This document shows, in pieces, positions 23,329 through 33,927 of a DNA stretch of 64,000 nt. Where the stretch lies: positions 558,001-622,000 of the forward strand of contig NW_001799177.1 of assembly GCF_000165425.1 (NCBI RefSeq), given 5' to 3'. Numbering within the stretch: the first letter of the stretch is position 1; each line of letters opens with the position of its first letter. The DNA is from Paramecium tetraurelia (lineage: Eukaryota > Ciliophora > Oligohymenophorea > Peniculida > Parameciidae). Under the pieces are notes generated by a model. It did no database searches and was not told where the DNA came from. It was given only the letters and a program-made list of their open reading frames with translations. The position numbers and the translations under genes are program-made.

Positions 23329-23416
23329 AATAAAATAATAATTATATTATAACCTGTCTAGTAATTTTTATTACAGACTAATTTAACTTTATTCATATAA
23401 TATTAATATTAAAGAA

Positions 23417-23712
23417 TCACAATAACAATTTAATGACCCATTATTCTTTACATATTTAGCCATCCTTATCTAGCAATGAAACACAGGCATCAATATTATT
23501 GAACTTCAGCATCCTCTAAAAATAGTAGATTTTTCCATTCAATTTTATATCTACCCAATCTAAAGACAAAGATTTCATCCCTTTGAAAATTTAGATTTCC
23601 CATCAATAATTTTTAATTAATAGAGAAAACCTTCTATTTGAAGTTTTAATAAATCTTTTCTTAATATCCTCTGAGATATTAAATTAAGATTTTTAATTAT
23701 TAAATTTGTTAT
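23417..23712 (-). pseudogene. Possible broken EF-hand tail of the adjacent kinase
   Basis: Directly after the kinase stop, a shifted frame reads coding-like sequence: [20 protein letters not shown], an in-frame TGA at 23603-23605, then WEIQIFKGMKSLSLDW and LLDKDGQICKEQW, which resembles half an EF-hand. Kinase plus C-terminal EF-hands is the CDPK layout. This may be a CDPK-type tail cut off by one frameshift and one stop. It could also be a chance open frame. Confidence 0.35.
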
Positions 23713-23714
23713 GA

Positions 23715-25039
23715 TCAATCATATTATTCAAATTCAGTTGTATTGAATTTCATCACCATTTTTGGCATTTAAGGCAATTAGGGCACAATATCATTGGTTA
23801 CAAAAGACCCTTTATAATCTGGCTTTTCTTCAGGAGATGAAAAATCCACTGTTAAAGTTGCAGATCTGGTTTAGGCAAAAAACATCTTTTTATGAGCATT
23901 TGAAGGTTTCTCTGTCAAAGTGAAAAAATCATGGTTCAAACACTCTTATGCAGTTGGTCTCAATTTAGGATCTTTAGAAAGCATTTTTTATACAAGTTCC
24001 CTCAATATAGACTAATATTACTATCACATTGAGTGGTATTTTCTTTAATGTCAACGGTGAAAAGTCAATGTGACACTTTTTATTTAATTGTAAAACAAAG
24101 TTGAATCCAGTCCCTGGAAATAAGTCTCTACCTGTCAATAACTTAAAAAAGACGGATCCTGCACTAAAGATATCACATGCAGGACCATAAGTTGTATCCT
24201 TATCAGTTAAATTAGCTATTTCCGGTGCAACATAGCCAGGAGTTCCACATTTCGGATATTTAAATCTATAATTAAATTAGTATAATACTTTTTTAAATTA
24301 CAATAGGTAGCTAGACCGAAATCAACTAGTTTGAGTGTTGTAAGGTTGTTGGTCTTTTGCAACACAATATTCTCAGGCTTGATGTCTCTATGGATAATGC
24401 TTTTTGAATGCATATATTCAATTCCACTTAATAAAGCCTATTTAACAATTAATTTACATGCATAATCTTTGAGGATTATTCCAAAGTTAAGCCTCCATGT
24501 TAATTCTTTATTAATTATTATAAATTCTTTCCTGATAACAGATCCATAACAATATAATAACTTGTTTCACCTTAAAATACCTCTTTTATTTTGACAAAGG
24601 CGGGATGGTCTAATTAGTTATTGATCTCGATTTCTTAATACATCAACTCATTCTTTTCTACGCATTTAGCTGCAAAATACTGATCTCCTAACTTTGATTT
24701 CACTAATAGCACTTTGGCTGAACTGCCTTATCCTAAGATTTACAAGGGAGTATAGAAGTCTTGGATTCTCGAAAAGAATAGTCTTCCATTTAATAATTCT
24801 TTTAATTTGTATGCTTAATCTGTTAAGTAGGTCGTATTATTAATTTTGAATCCCACCAAGCTTTTATTGTAAACCCAATGGATTAGATTAGGAAATGAAA
24901 TCGGCAGTGAGAATTTGGGTTCATCATCTTGGTAAATGTGTAAGAAGTCCTTCTTTAGAAAGGCTTTAAAGGGAGGTTAGAGATTAAGGGATAAGAGAAT
25001 TTCATTGTCGATGAAATTTATCTGGGTTTTAAGCACCAT
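23715..25039 (-). CDS. Serine/threonine protein kinase, CAMK/CDPK-like
   Basis: About 421 residues with introns at 24438-24457 (20), 24266-24288 (23) and 24012-24027 (16). A 110-residue N-terminal region precedes the kinase domain. Motifs are complete: [45 protein letters not shown] and, across the 16-base intron, [20 protein letters not shown]. The catalytic residues are intact, so it should be active. The 16-base intron is forced by frame on both sides. See the neighbouring entry for a possible lost calcium-binding tail. Confidence 0.88.
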
Positions 25040-25164
25040 GGAATACACATTAGGACAACAGGTTAAAAACATTTTTAGTATTAATAAATTTAATTATGAT
25101 TATCAAACAATATTATACTCAATGATAATAGTTTTTTATATATTTTAATTGTTAAATATTTAAA

Positions 25165-26065
25165 ATGAGTTTGATATAATTTAAGAGAGAAAAATATGGA
25201 ATCAAGTTGAGAAGGGATGCTCTGGAGAAAATATTTAGTTTAAAAAGAGTAATCAATTCTCCAGACATAGTTCAAGTTTTTCAAAAACAATTAGAATCGT
25301 ATGAGACTGATATTTTAGAAGCTATTGAAATTTTAAAATAGTACTAAAATATTAAGCCTGAATATGTTTAACTCTGGCTTTTCTTGTTGTACGATTGTTT
25401 TATCTATTTGGATTAACAGTACAAGGGAAATGAAATCCTAGACTTATTGCTATTTAGTGTAATTTAATACCCGTAAGTAATATAAATAAATAAATCAAAA
25501 GGGCATAATTCAGTTCATCGAGTATCAACTTTTCGAAATCCTACTCAGATATCAAGACATCCAAGCACTTCAAATTATTGAAACAATTCTGAAGTCCCAA
25601 ATCATTCGATCTCGAGATGTTTAGATTGAACCCCTTGTTAATTACATCTGTTCCTATATACCAGAACTTACAAACAATATTTTAAACATCCTTATTTTGC
25701 TATCTCATAATATTGAATGCAAAGCAGTAATTATAGCAAATGATCCAATCATGAATATGTTGCTTATGGAGAATAATCAATTTCAGGATGAACGAAGTAG
25801 AATTCTGAGTCATTTATCAAGAGGAAATGTTAAAATGGTTTATTATTTTTATAATTCTAAAGATAAATTGTAATCTTTATTTTATCTAAATACCAAACAT
25901 TGTCTTAAAATAATAATGCGTTTGATTTGCTATGATGAAACAAAAAAGATTTTATCAATCATGAGAGAGTAAAGAATCAACATTCAAATTGAGAAAATAT
26001 CCTCTTAAAATTATATCACCTATAAAAATGAAATAGAGGACATTCTATAAGAATTTTAATAGTGA
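25165..26065 (+). CDS. Armadillo/HEAT-like helical protein
   Basis: About 291 residues with one 25-base intron (25477-25501). After a short basic start (FKREKYGIKLRRDALEK) the protein is a series of hydrophobic helix pairs (ILEAIEILKQYQ, LLILLSHNIECKAVI) like armadillo or HEAT repeats. The basic N-terminus faintly recalls the importin-beta-binding region of importin alpha, but the protein is far shorter than importin alpha. Function unknown. Confidence 0.7.
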
Positions 26066-26107
26066 TAATTTATAATTATATATATATTATACACTTTATT
26101 AATTTTA

Positions 26108-26839
26108 ATGGACTAAAAGTTTGAAAATTGGTTGCCCTTAGAATCCAATACAATTTTATTAAATAAATATTTAGCCAATTTAGGAGTGAATACAGATTTT
26201 GCAAATTTTGTAGATATTGTTAGTTTTGAACCAGAATTCCTAATACCAGGTAGTCTAGGAGCATTATTTGTTTACCCTGATTCTCCAGCTATCAATAATT
26301 ACTTTTTTGAACAAGGAGATAAGATGTTTGAAAAACCAATACCACATTCTCTTTATTACATGAAGTAAATTGCAGAAAATGCATGTGGCACCATAGCCCT
26401 TTTGCATATACTGGCCAATATTCCGAAGGAATATTAATTCATTATTAATGAAGAGAGCTTTTGCCCATAATTCATATAGAATACAATTAATATGACACCT
26501 GAAGAAAGGGCAGAATATTTGAAAAACTGCAAATTAGAAGTCAAAAAAAAAGATGGTTCAGTAAAATCATTATAAGATGCCCATAAAGAAGTGGCTCAGG
26601 AAAATCTAGAGGATCCAAATATTGAACTGAAAGCTGGCCATCATTTCATTGCATTTGTGTGGCACAATGGAAGTGTTATAGAATTAGATGGAAGAAAAAA
26701 AGCACCAATTATTTATGCTGATTGTTAATAGGAATTGTTTTTGGAAAAAGTCATAGAAATCTGTCAAAAACATTACATTGAAAAGGATTTGAAAGAAATT
26801 GGATTTAATTTAATGGCCTTTTAGATAGGATTTGAATGA
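26108..26839 (+). CDS. UCHL3: Ubiquitin carboxyl-terminal hydrolase, UCH-L1/L3 type
   Basis: Single exon, 243 residues, close to the 220-230 usual for the family. The oxyanion Gln and catalytic Cys lie in KQIAENACGTIALLHIL, the catalytic His in GHHFIAFVWHNG and the Asp in IELDGRKKAP. All four catalytic residues are present in the right order and spacing. These cysteine proteases remove small adducts from the C-terminus of ubiquitin in the cytosol. The crossover-loop region between Cys and His is present. The ATG is the first in frame. Confidence 0.95.
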
Positions 26840-27029
26840 TCGTTTTATTTACATTTACATTTATAAATTGAATTACACAATCTATTAATTTAATATCATT
26901 TACTTTAAACATTTTTAAGAATTATTGTAGATTAAAATACCCTCTTCATAAATTAAGTTATTTTCAATTAAAAGTTTAAAATAAAACTCGAATAAGCTAA
27001 CTATTGTAATATCATTAAAATTTATAATA

Positions 27030-27624
27030 ATGTTTAGTAAGAAAGGACTCTTGATTGCGATATGGAATGAAAGTTAAACAGTATAAACATACTAAAAAAT
27101 GGCTATAATTTTTATTCAAATGATAATAATTTTAATTAATCCAAACCTTTTAGAGCAATAAAACCATAAATAACATTCTTTAAAGAAGCAACTCTTTATT
27201 GAAAAAGAATCAATATAAAAATAACAGATACCGATTTAAAAAGGATAATTCATAATGCAATAGATTGGAGAGATTTTAAGATACATAGTGTCAGGAAAAT
27301 CAGAGATGAATTTCTGCCAATTTAGAAATAGAAATAAATATATTTAATGAAACTAAATAACTAAAAAATCGAATAGAGGAATAATGTACTGTAATAATAT
27401 GGAGTTAACAATATTTGCAAATAGCGAGGATGAAGAATATATAAAAATATTTAATTATATAATCTTCTTAGAATTTTTATGCCAAAATCTATCAAGCTAT
27501 TAAACAAAAGATTGGTCTAGTTCAAGGTACTGAAATTAATCTGAAAGCAGTAATAGCAGCAATAAAGAAGATCTAATGGTAGTTAAAAAGTACTATAGGT
27601 GATAGTAATCAAATAAATAATTGA
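27030..27624 (+). pseudogene. Possible decayed gene, coding-like in several frames
   Basis: Coding-like stretches follow one another in different frames with no GT..AG introns to join them. They include KRIIHNAIDWRDFKIHSV, LTIFANSEDEEYIKIF and FYAKIYQAIKQKIGLVQG. This pattern suits a relic of a duplicated gene. Because only TGA stops translation here, long open frames also arise by chance, so confidence is low. No family recognised. Confidence 0.3.
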
Positions 27625-27892
27625 AAATATATGTTATAAATTTAATCTTTATTATTACAGTTCTCTTTACAAAAATGTTTAATCCTCTTGAAATCGATAA
27701 CTTTAACAAGATAAACACGCTTTCTAGATTACCTAATATTCTTAAATCCATATTTAGAATTTAAAATATAAAATTTTATAATTATTCAATTTATTCAATA
27801 ATGACAGTATATTTGCGTATTATAACATAAAAAAAAATAAACTGGAATATAAACTATTAAAAATAAAACAATAATTGAAATGGGGAATATAA

Positions 27893-28740
27893 TCAATACA
27901 TGATACTCTAAGTGGTTATTGACTATGAAAACAACTAAGCAGCCTCAAGGTTGACTTTCAGATTACTTTCATAATATGATTTTTCAAAAGATTTATTCAT
28001 TGAGTTCTTTTATTCTATTAGCGACTTTCTTAGAGCTAATGCCTTTGTAATGTCTATTGATCCTAATTACAAATTCAACCCCAAGATGCACGATTCGAGA
28101 TTTTCTAATTTAATAGAAATATTTATTTTACCTATTTTTGAGTTTAAGCTGACTAATTACCAGTTATTCATTTCTCTAATGAATGATTCGAGTTTAATTT
28201 TGCTCAATTAGTTTAAGAACTCTTAATTTCTATTATCTTTAGAACTTATTTCTACGTTGAATTTTCTATTTAATTAAGCTATTAGAGGTTCGAATGTTTG
28301 TGATTCCTTTTAAAGTAATTTATCTTGGCTTTAATGTCTTTTGAGAATGACATCATTTTCAAAATTACCTATAAAGCTCATTTCCATTATATCTCTACTT
28401 GAAGCATCGAAGTCTAAATCAACAGCATGACTGGCAAGCAAAAACAATTGCATGCTTAGAAGTGACATATTTTTATTTTGATTGTTGAATTCTGAAGCAA
28501 TATAAGATGCTAATTGAGGGGATGGAACAGCTAAAATGTTTCTTTTTTAAGTCTTTATACTTTTTCCATCGAGCTAAAAATAATATAGTTAAAACTAACC
28601 TTGATAATCCATTAGTGGAAAGGGTTGGCAGGATTAGAGGCCATTTCTATGCTAGCTTCTTTATAACATCTTTTAATTGAGATTTAAGATTATATGGAGA
28701 CTTATTCTGTGAACATAAATTGTTTGACAAAAGCCCTCAT
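27893..28740 (-). CDS. ATPAF2: ATP synthase F1 assembly chaperone ATP12
   Basis: About 273 residues with one 26-base intron (28574-28599). The family signature is clear: WIIKLDGKSIKTQKRNILAV followed by PSPQLASYIASEFNNQ. The C-terminus KALALRKSLIEQKN fits the helical end of the family. ATP12 binds the F1 alpha subunit in the mitochondrial matrix before F1 assembly. The N-terminus (MRAFVKQFMFTEQ) could serve as a short import signal. Length matches the family. Confidence 0.85.
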
Positions 28741-28937
28741 TATTCGTAATATTTTTTATATTATGATTTCATATGAGGATACTTTAATAAAATTTATACT
28801 GTTCCAATGACGTATTATAATAAATAAATATAATTTTAATAATCTAAAGGTTACTAAAATTTATGAAGAGAAAAAATAAACTATTTATAATTTAAAATTC
28901 TTAGGATTCCAATTCTATGTTGAAAAATGATTGCTAA
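28741..28937. other. Short AT-rich spacer upstream of ATP12
   Basis: Spacer between ATP12 and a low-confidence minus-strand coding segment. Nothing recognised. Confidence 0.5.
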
Positions 28938-29270
28938 TCATCCAATTCTCTATCTATAAAAATATAGTTGAGTAATGTCATTTACAATAATATTCAATAC
29001 AACATTTTATGATTCATAAAAATAGAAATTTAAGTCTAATTGTAAACTAATTGATTTCTGAATTTTCAAGTGCTAAATCAATTTAGTAAGTGTAATAAAA
29101 TTGAATAAAAATAGTATATACCTATATTTGATTTGGTAATTAGCTGTTATAAATGCTAGAAATAATATTTTGATCAAAATCTTTGAATTTCTTAAAAAGT
29201 TGTTGTTACTAGGGTGGCAACACTTCAGAAATTCTTTGATTGGAATTTGGAAGCTTTTTTATATTTCTAT
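28938..29270 (-). CDS. Putative small gene or relic lacking a visible start
   Basis: On the minus strand one frame reads LPNSNQRISEVLPPQQQQLF and FKKFKDFDQNIISSIYNSQ. A second, reached only through a 49-base GT..AG segment, reads KSISLQLDLNFYFYESQNVV and ends at a TGA (28938-28940). No ATG lies upstream before the divergent ABHD17-like gene at 29318. A 49-base intron would be far longer than any other in this window, so the segment may be a truncated relic. Confidence 0.35.
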
Positions 29271-29317
29271 AAATATAAAGACGTAAAAGAAAATAATAAA
29301 TTATTTTTAGAATTTTT

Positions 29318-30678
29318 ATGGATTTAGACTTTATCTTTTTCCCAGCCCCAAAAGATATATAGAATGATCACTAACATGGTCAAATATTGTGGATTCCTAA
29401 ATATCCTAAACTTTATCCTGCTTTTCAAAATTATGTACCTAGAACAAATAAGAAGAGGGGAGTCTTCTTCAAATAAAGTGAATTGGATTTTGAAGATGAT
29501 CATTTTTTAATAGATGAGCCCACGTATCAATTAAAGTCCTATATAATAGAGAAACTTAGTTACAGCCCATACCAAATTTCTAATGGAAACCAATAACAAG
29601 CAGATTAAGAAAACGATAGCCTACTGACGCAAACTCTCCAACATTTGATTCTAATGAAGGCAGTCCAGATGTTCAACAAAAATTGCAAAAATTAAATATG
29701 CAGTCTGTTTAAATCATCACGAAGAAACCTTAATTGTGTAGGATGTCATCAAATCTTTACCCAATTAAAAAGACAAGAATTGATTAGAGCATTTGTTTTA
29801 GTTAACCATTGATTAAATTGCCTCAAGAATTGATTGATCTCAAATAAAAAAATCAAGATTAATCTAATGATGAACAACCTCCACCAAGATCAAACTCAAG
29901 GGAATCCCATCAAATCAATGGCCATATTCCCTGCATGTATGTAAATTCAAATAAACATTCCCCCAACATTTTGTTATATTTTCATGCGAATTGTGAAGAT
30001 ATAACATAATCCTATAATTTTTTAGTTCATCTTCGTGAAAATTTATAAGTATTCAAACACAATATTGTTTTAAGGTCTCTGCTATAGCTGTGGAATATCC
30101 TGGATACGGCAAGTATAAAAATGAACAACCTTCAGCTGAAGCAATACTAAACGATGCCGAATATGTCTTTAATTACATTACCAAAAGATTGGGATATGCT
30201 GAAAACAGAATTATTATATTTGGTAGAAGCATTGGGAGTGGACCTGCTACTTATTTGGCAAATAAATATAAACCTGCATGTCTAGTTTTAATGTCACCAT
30301 TTACATCACTTAAAGCAGCTGTAAGGGATTACATTGGTTCGTGGGCCTAGTTCTTAATAAGATAGAGATTCGATAATTTAGATCAGATAAAGAAAGTGAA
30401 AGTACCAACATTTATATTACATGGTAAGGCAGACAATATCATACCTTACTCATAAGCATTAGAATTATATAGTATAACGTTATTTTAACATAGAATCATG
30501 TAAATCTGATAAATGTATATTACATTTGGCAGATGATATGGATCACGTCAGTTATAGATTATACAAAGACTTAATTAATCCATTGACTGAATTCTTACTT
30601 TAAATTAAATATTATCAGAATAGTTCTTAAGGACCAAAAATGCCAACTGTTCTCTTTTATGACCCTACGATTGAATGA
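29318..30678 (+). CDS. Alpha/beta hydrolase, ABHD17/ABHD13-like
   Basis: About 428 residues with three introns (29524-29549, 30049-30074, 30472-30493). The first 200 residues are polar, Gln/Ser/Pro-rich and probably disordered. The hydrolase domain has the oxyanion-side NILLYFHANCED, VEYPGYGKY, nucleophile FGRSIGSGPA (Ser in G-x-S-x-G), acid HGKADNIIP and base MDHVSYRL. The full triad argues for an active serine hydrolase. ABHD17 proteins remove palmitate from membrane proteins. The long N-terminal region is unusual for that family and there is no N-terminal cysteine cluster, so substrate remains open. Confidence 0.88.
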
Positions 30679-30778
30679 ATTTAAAAATAAACTCCCTTTA
30701 AGTTTATTATTAATCAAAACTGTTAATACTTTTAAAATTAATATTAATTAATTTAAATTTATTTAAATTTCAAATAAT

Positions 30779-31131
30779 ATGGGTTGGATACAAACTAAAC
30801 CAAGATCTATGATGTTATAAATGATTCAACTTTCAACTTTATGAAAGAGAGGATATAAAAACAAATGTAACCATAACAAACTCCCAAAAAATGGATTGTT
30901 AAATTGTCTTTTATACTATAATTGCAAAATTTTCTTAATAATAAATTTATCCTGATTAATATGTATGAAACACTATTATTATAAGAAGACAAACTTTAAG
31001 AAGTTGAAACTGATTTATTTTAAATCTATTCTATATTATTTAACTAAATAATTTATACATTTTCCATTTAATAAATGTAATTATATATTAAATGTGAGCT
31101 ATTCAGTCTTGAAGGAATATAATTTAAATGA
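30779..31131 (+). CDS. Small unrecognised gene with a one-base shift after the ATG
   Basis: An open frame ending at 31131 reads coding-like, charged sequence (IYDVINDSTFNFMKERIQKQ, LLLQEDKLQEVETDLFQIYS). The only nearby ATG (30779) is one base out of frame with it. One more G in the GGG run right after that ATG would join them into about 117 residues. Function unknown; it may be a real short gene with a consensus error, or a relic. Confidence 0.4.
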
Positions 31132-31222
31132 TTCTTAAAGAGAGTGAGAGTTTAACAAAGTAAATTAAACAAAAGTAGAGATGAATTGTTTAAGTGAAAT
31201 ATAAACATTGAACATATTTACA

Positions 31223-32226
31223 TCAAAACTAATAGAGTGTAGTAAGTTATTCTTTGGCCAATTCATACGCATAAAACCCGATAGCATTAGCGTAAAATGA
31301 CCTAAAGACACAGACCGAATATCCCTTCCAAACAGACCCAAAACCTTCAGTTGATATTTTTTGGGTTAAACAATCATAAAATCCACCGTCAAAGCATCTC
31401 ACTTTATAAATTCTCTAATCAGTGCAAGTTTAACATTGGAGAATTGTTTTAATTGTCTTGATTTTAGTTATTTTATTTTACATCTTAAGGATATCCTATC
31501 GTCCAGCATGAAACTCCTGCTAAACCTCCTGATATCAATAAGTTTGCAGTCGAAGGTTCTGCCTTTTATGATAAATCACATAGTATATCCTTTATGCATT
31601 CATATACTGCAAATTAGGCAGAATACCCCAGAATTTCTCTTTATTAGGTGGCATGCATACCTCTAAAAATATATTTAAAACCCTCTTTTTTGTAAATCTA
31701 CGAAATATTCCATAACAAATTACTTAGAGAACGCAATCAATCGGGTTTTTGTAAATTTTTTCAATTTCTTACATTTATAATTTGCATTTTGTCAATTCAA
31801 TTGGGCAAGAGAGGAAAGCAGCTGAACTTCCTGCAATGCTTCCACAAAATGCACTTAGATTTACATACAAATATATACGTTTGGAAATATGTGAGTTATT
31901 TATTCGAATTTCCAATGAAAAATTTCCTCCAGAATTCATAAACCGAGAACACAACTGCATTGGTTATTGGTATGGAAAGTATGGGAAATGACATTCCTTT
32001 ATAAAAACCTTTTAATCCTTCGTTGTTTATTATTTTTTATAGAGTTTTTAGTACTCCATCATCTGACATTTGCATTCTGACTTTAACTGTGTCTAATGGA
32101 TGACTTGAAATACAATTAGCTCTAATCTCTAAAAAATGAATAGTACATTCCACTAATAGATCCAGCTGCTAGATCAATAGAGATTTAAAATCTATTTTCA
32201 TATGTCCATCGAATAAAATCTGTCAT
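31223..32226 (-). CDS. Mitochondrial carrier family protein (SLC25)
   Basis: About 300 residues with four introns (32122-32146, 31854-31878, 31698-31723, 31457-31481). It has the tripartite structure of the family, each third carrying the P-x-[DE/QD]-x-x-[KR] signature: SHPLDTVKVR, SCPIELTKCK and GYPQDTIKTI. The follow-up G-x-x-x-F-[YFW]-[KR]-G motifs are also present (GLKGFYKGMS, GFKYIFRGM, GFGSVWKGYS). Such carriers exchange metabolites across the inner mitochondrial membrane. The third signature has Gln where the acidic residue starts in many members. Substrate cannot be told by eye; the acylcarnitine/amino-acid group is plausible. Confidence 0.93.
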
Positions 32227-32417
32227 TTTAAAAAAAAAGTATATTTACAAGAATCAATTCATGTAATTCATATATTACACACGTCATTATTAATTAATCT
32301 TATTTATCATATTACTTATTTCATTGAAATGAAACTTATATACTATTATAAATGTTTAATTATTGTTTTTCATATTGAGCAAAAATTACGTATTATATAT
32401 AATATTTTAAAATAAAA

Positions 32418-32874
32418 ATGAATTAAATTAAATTAAAATATTTATTGGGAATGATCATGCTGCATTAGAATGTAAAATATTATATTAGTACATTGCAAAA
32501 AAAAGAACTATTAAATTGATGATAAAGGAACATTCTCAAACCAAAGTTGTGATTACAATGATTACGCAGTTAATGTATGCGATGAAGTTATAAAATCTAA
32601 TGGAATTGGAATATTAACATGTGGTAGTGGAGTTGGAATTTCAATGATGGCGAATAAAGTTAAGGGAATCAGATGTGGATAAGTGAATGATTATGATTCA
32701 ACATTAAAAGCAATAGAAATAGGATGCAATGTAATTTCATTTGGTGCAAGAATTGTTGGTATTGAAATTGCTAAGCAAATTATTGACACTTTTCTTTCTA
32801 ATTATCACAAAATTGAAAACAATGAAGTTGAAAAGGAAATTTCAAGAATTAAAGAAGAAAACTATAAAAAATGA
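32418..32874 (+). CDS. rpiB: Ribose-5-phosphate isomerase B (RpiB/LacAB), with two apparent base losses
   Basis: Family motifs are clear: phosphate-side GNDHAALE, DKGTFS, DYNDYAV, and active-site Cys loop TCGSGVGISMMANKVKGIRC, then VISFGARIVGIEIAKQI. RpiB interconverts ribose 5-phosphate and ribulose 5-phosphate in the pentose phosphate pathway. It is bacterial-type and patchily distributed in protists. The ATG frame and the conserved frame are joined only if one A is added to the run at 32435-32438 and one to the A8 run at 32497-32504. With both, length and spacing match the family exactly. A 17-base intron could bridge the second break but would delete conserved helix residues. No other intron is needed. 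Confidence 0.85.
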
Positions 32875-32896
32875 TTAATAAATTAAATTATCGCAT

Positions 32897-33306
32897 TCAA
32901 AATTATATCCCGAATGAATTCATTTCTATGTAACTGATGTAAAGAAAACCATCTAAGTCTTTAAATTATTGATATAATTCTTTTAAAGTTTAATCTTTAA
33001 TGATAATTTAACATACCTATTCTCAACAATATTTTGCCGCAGTATAAATTGATTGAATCGTATTAAGATAGTTTTATTTTGCTTTTAATGTATTATAGAA
33101 CATTGATTATAGTCATTGTGTTTGGCATTTTGAATCTATTTAATAAATTTAGATTACTTTATAAAATTTTATCTTGGGAGTTTACTTGTGTTTAATTATT
33201 CAACAACTACCAAAATATCGTTAGGATAGAGATATTTACAATTATCAGATTCATTTTTTCTTTCATCAAATGATCTTGTATTTTAGAAACTCAATATTTA
33301 TTTCAT
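32897..33306 (-). CDS. ATG8: ATG8/GABARAP/LC3 ubiquitin-like autophagy protein
   Basis: About 121 residues with two 22-base introns (33136-33157, 32995-33016). Family landmarks appear in order: FDERKNESDNCKYLYPNDIL, KLPRQNFIKFKMPNTMTI, QYIKSKIKLSQYDSINLYCG and the C-terminal ELYQQFKDLDGFLYISY then NSFGIQF. The exposed Gly three residues from the end is the site where ATG4 would cleave before conjugation to phosphatidylethanolamine. Length is typical. The N-terminal helices are more diverged than the core. It marks autophagosome membranes. The gene is convergent with RpiB, with 22 bases between stops. Confidence 0.88.
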
Positions 33307-33505
33307 CTAAATAGAAAATATAAATAAAAATTACTCAAAAATTCATTTTATCTTTTTATTTCTTGTAATGATGATGATAATTTAATTAAATTGCATTTAT
33401 TATTATTTTATTTCAACATAATAGGACACATAATCTTAGGAACTAAATAAATTCTGCAACTTGATTATAAAAAAGTAATTTTATTATACAAATATCAATA
33501 TATTT

Positions 33506-33700
33506 ATGAAAGTGAAATAAATTAAATATCATTTAAGTCATCAATTAAAGGTTTTAAAATGAATAGGAAATATCATAGATAATAAACTAAATGTCTATAG
33601 CCAAGAAATTAAAATAAATAAAGTTTTAATATGTAAAAATAGAAAAGATTTTGTTCTTATAAATTACGGACCAAATGCAAGATTTTATAATTACTATTGA
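33506..33700 (+). CDS. Small unrecognised gene, frame continues past its TGA
   Basis: ATG at 33506, one 30-base intron (33537-33566), then 54 residues ending GPNARFYNYY at a TGA (33698-33700). The same frame stays open and coding-like for about 90 more codons (DIRFVLYGFSSSLQF) to 33979, where it overlaps the 3' end of the KH gene on the other strand. Either a short gene, a gene truncated by a TGG-to-TGA change, or chance. No family recognised. Confidence 0.4.
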
Positions 33701-33927
33701 GATATTCGCTTTGTATTATATGGATTTTCATCTTCTTTATAATTTACATTATTCACTTAAAATATACTAGATTACAGTTAAGCAATTTTTCATTTCTCCT
33801 CTCAATTTCAAAACCAACTCATCTCTGAATTCCTACAATATTAAAAAAGATAAATAATACCCTACTGCCAGCTTATATATGCACTCCTTCTTCTTTTCCT
33901 ATACGATTTAATTTTTTCTAAATTTCT

